A stretch of 64,000 nucleotides of DNA. Source: Chelonoidis abingdonii (Eukaryota; Chordata; Testudines; Testudinidae). The position numbers and the translations under genes were made by a program. The DNA lies in the NCBI RefSeq assembly GCF_003597395.2, contig NC_133771.1:142355619-142419618 (forward strand), written 5' to 3'. Shown piece by piece: positions 1 through 9,315 of the stretch. The notes under the pieces were generated by a model. That model saw only the letters and a list, made by a program, of their open reading frames with translations. It ran no database searches and was not told the origin of the DNA. Each line of letters begins with the position of its first letter. The first letter of the stretch is position 1.

Positions 1-187
1 CGGGCCACTTGTTAGCTGTTCCTCAGCTATCCCATAGTTCCCACTTCCGTGTTGAGAGCAAGTGCCTGATGGGCATAAAACATTGCCCGAGTGGTGCTGG
101 GTACAGCCTCACCCCTCCCTTGTGAAGGCAGCAGACAACCTTTGCGCCTTTTCGCGAGTGCATTGAGCAAACGCAAGCACAGCAATC

Positions 188-1535
188 ATGGACCCTGAGA
201 TCACAAACGGTATTCTGACCGTTGTCAACACCTCGCGTACTCTCGTGCTGACTATACTGAACATGAACTGCAAAGGCAGGAGGAGAGGAGGAGCAGCTAT
301 TGCTGAGCGCCGAGGACAGCGATGACGAGATGGAGCAGAATTCTCCATAACCGCTGCCCCAGCGTTTTGAGCTACTGCTATTAATGGGCATCTACTACCC
401 ATTGAACGCCCAATTTGGCACGGGAAACAAGCACAGACTGGTGGACCGCATTGTTTTGACGGTGTGGGACGATTCGCAGTGCTGCGAAACTTTCGCATGC
501 TTAAGAGCCACTTTCTTAGAACTTTGTGACATGCTTTCCCGCCTGAAACGCCGTAATACAAACATGAGACAGCCCTCACAGTGGAGAAGCGAGTGCAATA
601 GCCTCGGAAGCTTGCAACGCCAGACAGCTACCGGTCAGTCGGAAATCAATTTGGAGTGGGCAAATCTACTGTGGGGCTGCAGTGATGCAAGTAGCCAAAG
701 CAATCGTTAAGCTGCTGTCTACGAAGGTTGTGACTCTGGGAAATGTGCAGGTGATAGTGGATGGCTTTGCTGCAATGGTTTTCCGACTGTGGTGGCATAG
801 ATGGAACCCATATCCCATCTTGGCCCCAGAACACCAGGGCACCCAGTATTGTGAACCGCAAGGGGTACTTTTCAATGGTGCTGCAAGCACTGTGGACCAC
901 AAGGGACGTTTCACCCACATCCACGTGGGATGCCAGGAAGGGTTCATGACGCTCGCGTCTTCAGGAGCACTAGTCTGTTTAAACGGCTGCAGCAAGGGAA
1001 TTACTTCCCAGACCAGAAATAACCGTTGGAATGTTCAAATGCCTATAGTTATCTGGGGGACCCAGCCTACCCCTTGATCCATGGCTCATGAAGCCATACA
1101 CTGGCAGCCTGGACAGTGGTCAGGAGCGTGTTCAACTACACTGAGCAAGTGCCGATGGTGGTAGAATGTGCATTTGCCGTTTAAAGGGTCGCTGGCGATC
1201 ATTACTTACTCGCTCAGACCTCAGCCAAACCATGTCCGCTTGCTATTGCTGCTTGCTGGTGCTCCACAATCTTTGTGAGACTAAGGGGGAGACATTTATG
1301 GCTGGTGGAGGCTGAGGCAAATCACCTGGCCGCTGAGTACGACAGCCAGAGACCGGGCGATTAGAAGAGCACACCTGGAGGCCTTGCCATCAGAGACGCT
1401 TGAACACGAGTTTCACCCGGCCCAGGGTACCGTGACTGTTTGCTTCCCCTTGATGAACCCTCCGCACTTGATGGACTTATTCAGTGTAAGCAACCCACCT
1501 CCCCCTTTTCATTACAGGTTGGCGAAGGAAATAAA
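188..1535 (+). pseudogene. Harbinger-type DDE transposase relic, left arm
   Basis: This is a decayed HARBI1-like transposase, which would cut and paste its element in the nucleus. A plausible start is the ATG at 188 (MDPEITNG). The N-terminal helical region (about 380-600) is followed by the catalytic core: the IDGT-type aspartate codon at 800-802, the VHDAR aspartate at 948-950 and the glutamate of ECAF...LKGRW at 1164-1166, so all three acidic positions can be found. They lie in different frames, so several frameshifts separate them. A poly(A) signal AATAAA at 1530-1535 follows the C-terminal region. The gene converges on the second gene of the same arm, whose opposite-strand AATAAA is at 1556-1561. 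Family certainty is high; the copy is clearly inactive. Confidence 0.85.
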
Positions 1536-1555
1536 TTCTGTATCGTTTAAAATCA

Positions 1556-2950
1556 TTTATTATTCATTAAAAGTAATTATGCATCTGTTAAAATCATGAG
1601 TTTTTCCTTACTAGATTTCCCTGTAGCAACCACCCCCCCCTTTCGATGTATATCTGTATTACAAAGAAACTATAAAAAAAGGGAGATTAGGAGTGTCCTG
1701 ACTGCTGTCTTTGGAAGGAGGAAGGGAAAGGCTACTAAGCACATTGTAGCGTAATTACAGCCTTTTCCTTGAACTCTGCAGGTGTGGAGGAGTGCGGGTG
1801 CAGAAAGCTTCCACCACGCGTTCTTACACGTCGGGTGAGGAGATAGACGTGGCTGCAGGGATTACAGGGCTGCAGTGCACTCTGCTACTGTGCTGCTTTC
1901 CTGAAGCTCCCCATGCGTGGAGGATTTCAGTTTGGAGAACGCAGCAGATCCAGCGTTGCTTCTCTCCAACGCTGGTCTTCCTGCCTAGCCCTCTCAATCG
2001 TTCACTGGCATCTTCCTTACTTTGCTACCACATCCTTCCAATCATTCTGTTCATCCCTCTCATTGCGTGTTACTTCAATAATTTCTGTGAACATTTCATC
2101 TTGCGTCGTCTTCTTCCTCCGCCGTATCACAGCACGCCCCGCTGATGGCATAGGACTTCAGAGAAATGTGCAGCTGCATGGAAGGCAAACCAGGGTGATA
2201 AGTTGTGGAAAATACCTTTTACAAGCAAGACATACTCTTCACATAGAACACTATCCACCTTACAGAGCACATGTGATCTTATACAACGTCGCTTGTATCG
2301 TTTAAATATTCAGTGTCTGTGTGGTGTGCACACACACAGCGCAGTACGGCCAACCGTACGTCCAACCGACGATGGTAAGTGAGCTTTAAATTTTGACTTC
2401 TCCGCCGTTCATATACACAGTGATCTATTGATGCCTTGCTCCTATTAAGAGGAACCGCAAAGCCAAAACCCCTCTTTCACATCCACCAACAGCGCATGGC
2501 TCCTATCGTTACGATCGTGCTAGTGATCACCCTACACACCCCCGCAGCACGTGCGTGAGCAGGAGAAGATCCTGCTTGCCAGACGCTGAAAACTCGTCGC
2601 TATCCCTCCTACCTCCCCCCGTCTGCCAGTAGCAAAATCGCCATGTCTACCCCTATTACATTCCTGATGTTCTACAAGTAACATGATGATATCTCTCTCC
2701 GACAATAGCACCGCAGGAGGCAGATCGTTTGTTTATGCAATGCCTTCAGTGCAATGCCTTCAATGCTGCAGTACCAAATGTCTTGCAAAATGCATGGCCT
2801 TGAAAAGTTACTACTATGGGGGACGAGAGAGCTGTCTTGGCCAGAATGTTCTCATATAGCATAAGGGTTTGGAGTCCTCCACGATCGATTCATGGAGATT
2901 AATTTGGAGGTTTCGCTCCATCCCCAGACATGTTAACGAATTTTCCTGTA
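1556..2950 (-). pseudogene. Probable second Harbinger gene, left arm, degenerate
   Basis: This is the inverted counterpart of the right-arm second gene, more decayed and with no long frame left. A minus-strand poly(A) signal (TTTATT on the plus strand, 1556-1561) lies about 20 bp beyond the AATAAA of the transposase, giving the tail-to-tail arrangement typical of these elements. Identification depends on its pairing with 3160-4547. Confidence 0.4.
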
Positions 2951-3030
2951 ACAGTAATGCTGCGACTGCAGCAAAAGCCCTGGTGTCAATGCATCTAAAA
3001 AAACCGTCTGTTTTATCGTGTTGTACAGAA

Positions 3031-3077
3031 TGACTGGAACTTTACCGGAGCGCTAGGACCTCGTAAGTGTCCCTTCC
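3031..3077. other. Unique spacer at the centre of the palindrome
   Basis: These 47 bp do not pair with each other and separate the two arms. The innermost paired decamers are ttgtacagaa (3021-3030) and its reverse complement (3078-3087). No Harbinger TIR is visible in the spacer, so the junction is not a simple end-to-end join of two full elements. Confidence 0.85.
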
Positions 3078-3159
3078 TTCTGTACAACACGATTAAACAG
3101 ACGGTTTTTTTAGATCGCATTGACACACAGGGCTTTTGCTGCAGTCGCACGCATTACTG

Positions 3160-4547
3160 TTACAGGAAATTCGTTAACATGTCTGGGGATGGAGCGAAAA
3201 TCCTCCAAATTATCTCCATGAATCGATCGTGGAGAACTCCAAACCCTTTGCTATATGAGAACATTTCTGCCAAGACAGCCTTCTCCGGTCCCCCATATAG
3301 TAACTTTTCACGCCATGCATTTGCAAGACATTTGGTACTGCAGCATTGAAGGCTTGCACTGAGGCATTGCATAAACAAACGATCTGCCTCCTGCGGTGCT
3401 ATTGTCGAGAGAGATATCATCCATGTTACTTGTAGAACATCAGGAATGTAAATAGGGGTACATGGCGATTTTGCTACTGCCAGAGCGGGGGTGGATGGAG
3501 AGGATAGCGACGAGTTTTCAGCGTCTGGCAGCAGGATCTTCCCTGCTACCAGCACGTGCTGCGGGGGTGATGTAGGGTGATCACTAGCACGATCGTATAC
3601 GATAGGAGCCATGCGCTGTTGTGGATGTGAAAGAGGGGTTTGGCTTTGCAGGTCCTCTTAATAGGAGCAAGGCATCATATAATCACTGTGTATATAACGG
3701 CGGAGAAGTCAAAATTTAAAGCCTCACTTACCATCGTTCGGTGGACGTACGGTTGGCCGTACGCGTCTTGTGTTGCACACATCACACAGACACTGAATAT
3801 TTAAACGATACAAATGCGACTTGTATAAGATCACATGTGCTCTGTAAGGTGGATAGTGTTCTATTGAAGAGTACTGCTTGCTCTGTAAAAGGTATCTTTC
3901 CACAACTTATCACCCTGGTTTCCTTCCCCATGCAGCTGCACATTTCTCTGAAGTCCTTGCCATCACGAGGCGTGCTGTGATACGCGCGGAGGAAGAAGCG
4001 ACGCAAGAGAAATGTCACAGAAATTATTGAAGTAACACGCAATGAGAGGATGAACAGAATGATTGGAAGGATGTGGTAGCAAAGTAAGAAGATGCCAGTG
4101 AACGATCTGAAGGGCTAGGCAGGAAGACCAGCGTTGGAGAGAAGCAACGCTGGATCTGTGCGCCCAAACTGAAATCCTCCACGCATGGTGGAGCTTCAGA
4201 GAGCAGCACAGTAGCAGAGTCACTGCAGCCCTGTATAACTCCCTGCAAGCCACGTCCATATCCCTCACCCAACGTGTAAGAACGCGTGTGGAAGCTTTCT
4301 GCACCCGCCACTCCTCCACACCCCTGCAGAGTTCAAGGAAAAGGCTGTAATTACGCTACAATGTTGCTTAGTAGCCTTTCCTTCCCCTCCTTCCAAAGCA
4401 CAGCCGTCAGGACACCTTCCTAATTCTGCCTTTTTATAGTTTCTTTGTAATACAGATACATCGAAAGGGGAGGTGGTTGCTACAGGGAATCTATAAGGAA
4501 AAACTCTATGATTTTAACAGATGCATAATTACTTTTAATGAATAAAA
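3160..4547 (+). pseudogene. Probable second Harbinger gene (Myb/SANT-type), right arm, degenerate
   Basis: Between the palindrome centre and the transposase poly(A) site, the plus strand carries short in-frame pieces broken by stops and shifts. These include an acidic stretch (GVDGEDSDEFSAS, about 3488-3530) and a charged helical stretch with TEIIEVTRNER (about 4015-4055). The latter is followed by shifted pieces rich in E, R, K and W (about 4055-4190). This matches the composition of the C-terminal tail of the Myb/SANT-like protein that accompanies Harbinger transposases. AATAAA at 4542-4547 would end it, converging on the transposase. No clear SANT domain is visible. The antisense frame 3612-3160 is longer but has no recognisable motif. 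The assignment rests on position and tail composition. Confidence 0.45.
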
Positions 4548-4568
4548 ATGATTTTAAACGATACAGAA

Positions 4569-5911
4569 TTTATTTCCTTCGCCAACCTGTAATGAAAAGG
4601 GGGAGGTGGGTTGCTTACACTGAATAAGTCCATCAAGTGCGGGGGTCATCAAGGGGAAGCAAACAGTCACACCGTACCCTGGCCGTGCTGAACTCGTTTT
4701 CAAGCTCTCTAGATGCGCAGGCCTCCAGGTTGTCTCTTCTAATCGCCCTGTCTCTGGCTGCTCGTACTCAGCGCCAGGTGATTTGCCTCAGCCTCCCACC
4801 CAGCCATAAATGTCTCCCCCTTAGTCTCACAAAGATTGGGACACCAGCAAGCAGCAATAGCAAGCGGACATTGGTTTGGCTGAGGTCTGAGCGAGTAAGT
4901 AATGATCGCCAGCGACCCTTTAAACGGCCAAAGCACATTCTACCACCATCGGCACTTGCTCGCTTAGTTGAACAGCTCCTGACCACTGTCCAGGCTGCCA
5001 GTGTATGCTTCATGAGCATGCATCAAGGGGTAGGCTGGGTCCCCCAGATAACTATAAGGCATTTGAACATTCCAACGGTTATTCTGGTCTGGGAAGTAAT
5101 TCCTTTGCTGCAGCCGTTTAAACGACTAGTGCTCCTGAAGACGCGAGCGTCATGAACCCTTCCTGGCCATCCCACTGGATGTGGGTGAAACGTCCCTTTG
5201 GTCCACCAGTGCTGCAGCACCATTGAAAAGTACCCCTTGCGGTTCACATACTGGGTCGCCCTGGTGTTCTGGGCCAAATAGGATATGGGTTCCATCTATG
5301 CCCACCACAGTTCGGAACAACCATTGCAGCAAAGCCATCCACTATCACCTGCACATTTCCCAGAGTCACAACCTTTCGTCAGCAGCTTAACGATTGCTTT
5401 GGCTACTTGCATCACTGCAGCCCCACAGTAGATTTGCCCACTCCAAATTGATTTCCGACTGACCGGTAGCTGTCTGCGTTGCAAGCTCAGAGGCTATTGC
5501 CACTCGCTTCTCCACTGTGAGCTGCTCTCATGTTTGTATTACGGCGTTTCAGGGCAGAAAGCATGTCACAAAGTTCTAAGAAAGTGCTCTTACGCATGCG
5601 AAAGTTTCGCAGCACTGCGAATCGTCCCACACCGTCAACAATGCGGTCCACCAGTCTGTGCTTGTTTCCCGTGCCCAAATTCGGCGCACGTTCATGGGTA
5701 GTAGATGCCCATTAATAGCAGTAGCTCCAAAACGCTGGGGCCAGCGGTTATGGAGAATTCTGCCTCCATCTCGTCATCGCTGTCCTCGCCCGCTCAGCAA
5801 TAGCTGCCCTCCCCCTCCTCTGCCTTTGCAGTTCATGTTCAGTATAGTCAGCACGAGAGTACGCGAGGTGTTGACAACGGTCAGAATACCGTTTGTGATC
5901 TCAGGGTCCAT
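4569..5911 (-). pseudogene. Harbinger-type DDE transposase relic, right arm
   Basis: This is the inverted partner of the left-arm transposase. The minus strand begins with the same MDPEITNG start at 5911. It continues through an N-terminal fragment (5678-5487), a fragment with the VMQVAKAI-type segment (5484-5296), the catalytic centre with the IDGTHI and HDARVF motifs (5338-5023), and the FGRLKGRWRSLL segment (5019-4768). The frame changes at least three times. The minus-strand poly(A) signal (TTTATT on the plus strand) is at 4569-4574. This arm keeps the IDGTHI box better than the left arm does, showing that the two arms have mutated separately. It is non-functional as it stands. Confidence 0.85.
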
Positions 5912-6207
5912 GATTGCTGTGCTATGGCGTTTCTCAATGCACTCGCGAAAAAGGCGCAAAGGTTGTCTGCTGCCTTCACAAAGGGAGGGGTGAGGCTGTA
6001 CCCAGCACCACTCGGGCAATGTTTTTGCCCATCAGGCACTGTGCTCTCAACACGGAAGTGGGAACTATGGATGCAAACCAGCACCTCCGAAATCGATTTA
6101 AGGAGGCGGTTAACTCGATATTAATGACGACGTCGTGTGAACGGATACAGCGTTAAATCGGTATATCGGCCATTAAACCGATTTAAAGTCGCAGTGTAGA
6201 CCTGGCC

Positions 6208-6416
6208 TGGTTCTCCACTTGTAAGGCAACTCCCTTTCTTCATGTGTTAGTATATTTATGATTGTATCTGTAATTTTCACTCCACGCATCTGAAGAAGAG
6301 GGTTTTTTTTACACATGAAAGTTTATGCCCAAAAAAATCTGTTAGTCTTGAAAATGCCACCAGACTCCTCATTGTTTTTGTGGATACAGACTAACATGGC
6401 TAGCCCTCTGATACTT
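6208..6416 (+). mobile_element. Penelope-like element, 3'-terminal fragment
   Basis: The sequence follows, with about 75-80% similarity by eye, the tail of the Penelope copy at 13255-13475: a segment around 'taaggcaactccc', then 'cactccacgcatctgaagaag', 'cttatgccc'-like and 'gttagtct'-like blocks, ending in 'cagactaacatggctagccctctgata'-type sequence split here by one insertion. It starts exactly where the Harbinger right end stops, so the Harbinger foldback probably inserted into this Penelope copy. The upstream half would lie left of the window. Confidence 0.7.
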
Positions 6417-6689
6417 AGTTTCAATTTAAGGTGTGTGTGGGGAAACAAAGGAGGGCTAGTTTAACAAAACAGCCACCGGAAGGAGGGGAACTCCCTCATA
6501 ATCTTTAGCCTAGTCTTTAGAGAACTCACTTAGAATGTAGGAGGCCTGTGTAAGGTTTCCAGCTGCCTAATCACACAAACCAAAACACCCTTGCCTGCTC
6601 CCTTCCCTGAGGCCTTGCCTCTGCTTCACCCCGTCTCCGAGGTCCCGCCCTACTCACTCCATTCCCCCTCCCTCCACTAGCTCTCCCCA

Positions 6690-7240
6690 CCCCAACTCAC
6701 TTTCATCGGGCTCGGGCAGTGGTTTGCGGTGAGGTTTGGGGTGCAAGCTCTGAGCTGGGGCCTAGGGCGTCGGAGTCTGGGAGGTGGCTCTGGGCTGAGC
6801 CTGGGGCAGGGAGTTGGAGTGCAGGAAGGGCTATGTGGGTGCAAGCTCTGGGAGGGAGTTTGGGCGCAGGAGTGGGCTGAAGGCTAGAGCAGGGTTTTGG
6901 GGGAGGGTGGGAGGGTGGTGGGAGGGTGAAGGGTGCGGGCTCTGGGAGGGAGTTTGGGTGCAGGAGGGGAATCTGGGCTGAGATAGAGGGTTGAGGTGGA
7001 GGAGGAGGTGTGGGGTGCAGGCTCTGGCCAGGAGGTGCTTATCTTGGGCGGCTCTCAGTCATTGGCACAGCAGGGCAAAGGCAGGGAGATGCAGAGTCAG
7101 TGCTCAGGGCAGGGGGAGTGCAAGGAGACCCCCTGCCCTGCACAGGGGCTGTAGGGACATGCTGGCCACTTCCGGGAGTGGCACTGGGCCAGGGCAGGGA
7201 GCCTGCCTTAGCCCTGCTGTGCTGCCAGACTTTTAACACC
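6690..7240. repeat. GC-rich minisatellite-like repeat, probably part of a non-autonomous hAT-like element
   Basis: This is a strongly G-rich island in an AT-rich window. The phrase 'gctctgggagggagtttgggtgcaggag' recurs (for example near 6845-6875 and 6938-6970) with variants, giving an irregular minisatellite. The right part (7005-7220) resembles in reverse the GC-rich segment at 32605-32868, with shared blocks around 'gggacatgctgg' and 'cagcagtgggc'-like sequence. Several open frames here on both strands are low-complexity shadows. Class assignment as hAT-like is inference. Confidence 0.5.
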
Positions 7241-7249
7241 TAAAATCAG

Positions 7250-8720
7250 TAGCCTCTGGGAGATAGGGACTGTTCCCAGGAGTCTCCCAGAAAAACTGGA
7301 AGGACTGGCGACCTTAGGCCTGGGTTCAGTTTTTCCTTCTGCCTGATGAGAAGGGATTTGAATAAGTGTTTCCCAACTTTAATGTGTGTGCCTTGAATCA
7401 CAGAATATTAACATATATGTTTTTCCTGCAATTTCTACTATTTAAGCTGTTCCACTTTTTATAAATAATTAATATTCTTGCACTTGGGTTTCCAGCACCC
7501 TAGGTGAGTGCCCTCACTACCAGACTACAGGAAATTCACACTCTTTTCCTGACCTAAGGATTATTAATTGTTATAATGAGTGGCTGTGAATTGTCAGGAG
7601 TGACATTGGACAATTCAAATCTCTCTCATCAGGAGGAGGGGAGATTTGGATAGTGGGTCTCCCACATCCCATGTGACTACCCTAGTCTCTGGGCTAAATG
7701 TTATGAGGGAAGCATCTGATGCTTAACAAATCCCTTGATCACAGACCAGGTTGCAGGCAGATTGCACAATCAGCATTTGCTGACTTTACTACCACTGGTA
7801 ATTAGATTTTAAGGCCCCAAGGCCTCTCTCTTTCTGTTTGTTTTATCCATTTCTTCCTTTTCTTCCCTTCCAACCTGGTCTAAATATCCTCTCCTAGAAA
7901 CTCTTGTTCTATGCTTTATTCAGTTGACAATTTCTTTTGCACTGTACTTTATTCAAACACATCATTAATTGATCCTACCCCTGCATTTTACTTTCATCTC
8001 ATGCATTCCAGAGCAGTTCCTCTTTAAAATTTTAGGAGACTGATTCTGATGTTACACTGGCTTTACACCAATATAACTTTATTGATTTCTAAGGAATTAC
8101 TTCTGATATATATTGGTGTGAGACCAGAGTCTGGAACTATGGATACATCTATATATGCACTCTTTCATTTTCTATTAAATATGGCATAGTAGCAGATAAA
8201 GTAGTTCTGCTGGTTCTTGTGGCATTTTGCAATGGAAAAATAAGAGATTACAAGTATTTTCAAGGTTTGCTTAAAACTCATTCTAATCCATGCCCTTTCA
8301 AAGGGGATCAAATTAGCTACGTGAATTTGACCATCACTACTCCAAAGTGCACAGACTTTGATGTCACAGGGGTATTAGTATATGTGTAGCTAGGTTTTTG
8401 ATCCTCCAAGTGTTGTTACAACCAAACCCAGCAATTATAATATAACCTAAGAACCTCTGGATATCAGCATCTCAACCTTGTGATCCACTTGGAATCTTGG
8501 ATGAAATGATTGCCTCTAATTATTGTCTTTGTGCTTTGGTTCTGCACACACAGATCTGTTTCACTCACCCACTGTAATCTTTTCCTTTGGTAAAGTTAAC
8601 TTTGGATCTTAGCTCAAGTAAATCAGAAAATATTAAGTCTGGTGAGTATGTGCCGAAGGCCTTGGGCAGAAGTAATTTCAAACATAACAAAAAGTTTACT
8701 AAATTTCATTTAATGCAGAA
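7250..8720. other. No gene recognised; AT-rich DNA with repeat scraps
   Basis: I see no coding signal. A short dispersed repeat with 'agtgggtctcccacatccc' lies near 7650-7675. A copy of the 'tacaccaatataac' short repeat lies at about 8036-8130. Confidence 0.6.
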
Positions 8721-8730
8721 TTTTATTAAG

Positions 8731-9023
8731 AGTCTGTGTCCACTGCTGCTGGGAGAGAATCTCCCAGCTCAGGTAGACAGACCTGTTCTGTGCTAGCGTG
8801 CTAAAAAATAGCCGTGTAGATGTTGCAGCATTGGTGGAGGCTCGGGCTAGCCACTTGAGCTCAGAGGCAGGGGATAAGGTGAGCCTGAATTCAAGTGGCT
8901 AACCCAAGCCTCCACTGGTGTTGCAATATCCACATAGCTATTTTTAACATGCTAATCAGAGCCCTGCTGGTGCAAGTCTGTCTACCTAGGCTGGAAGCTC
9001 CTCGCTGCAGCATAGACATAACC
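8731..9023. mobile_element. Harbinger-type hairpin MITE
   Basis: This is an almost complete inverted repeat. The left half contains agtctgtgtccactgctgctg, cccagctcaggtagacagac and gctaaaaaatagccgtgtaga-type blocks; the right half contains their approximate reverse complements, ending in ctgcagcatagacataacc. The GTCTAC/GTAGAC-type core near the ends matches the termini of the larger Harbinger copies. It has no coding capacity. Confidence 0.75.
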
Positions 9024-9084
9024 TTTGTGATTTGATTAGTTATGCAAAGTTAAAAGTTTGTAAACCAAAACCTCAAATGAAGTT

Positions 9085-9315
9085 TGCAAGAGTTCTTAAC
9101 TAGGATTAGCTAACCCACATTAGCTAGGATGGGTTAAAATAGTAGTGAAGACACAGCAACTCTGCTTTGAACGTGGATTAGCAGCTAGAGTTAAAACCTT
9201 TAGGACAGCCTGGGCTTGGGCTGCTAACCCAAGTTAAAAGCCAAATTATTGTGTCTTCACTGTTATTTTAACCCAAGTTAAGAAAAATCCTTTTTTTGCA
9301 GTGTAGACATTCCCT
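9085..9315. mobile_element. Second Harbinger-type hairpin MITE, left end eroded
   Basis: Inverted blocks 'gggttaaaatagtagtgaagacac' (left, split by variation) and 'gtgtcttcactgttattttaaccc'-type sequence (right) flank a shorter internal palindrome around gctaaccc/gggttagc. The right end reads gtgtagacattccct followed by taa, a normal Harbinger terminus with a TAA duplication. No matching left terminus is visible. Confidence 0.7.

Larger units (their letters stand above)
1..6207. mobile_element. Foldback (palindromic) PIF/Harbinger element with about 3-kb inverted arms
   Basis: Positions 32-3030 are repeated in inverted orientation at 3078-6070, around a unique 47-bp spacer (3031-3077). Each arm carries a decayed Harbinger DDE transposase gene whose 5' end lies outward and a second degenerate gene converging on it. 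The right terminus, near 6191-6207, is a TIR-like sequence reading gtgtagacctggcc. The left terminus is not seen, and sequence 1-31 differs from the matching right-hand sequence 6071-6207, so the left end is truncated by the window or rearranged. The arms differ by many substitutions and small indels, so they have decayed separately. Seen: the inverted symmetry and transposase motifs. Inferred: origin by head-to-head joining of two copies. Confidence 0.85.

Noticed and set aside
3160..3612. 150-codon open frame on the minus strand in the right palindrome arm
   Set aside because: No motif, and its mirror in the left arm is destroyed. The plus strand here fits the expected second Harbinger gene better by position, acidic segment and poly(A) signal, so I treat this frame as a shadow, with some doubt.
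1..6207. Palindrome as an assembly artefact from a hairpin read
   Set aside because: A hairpin artefact would give nearly identical arms; these differ by many substitutions and indels and have a unique spacer.
7010..7243. Overlapping GC-rich frames that resemble a short protein on either strand
   Set aside because: They lie wholly in the GC-rich repeat that recurs at 32605-32868.
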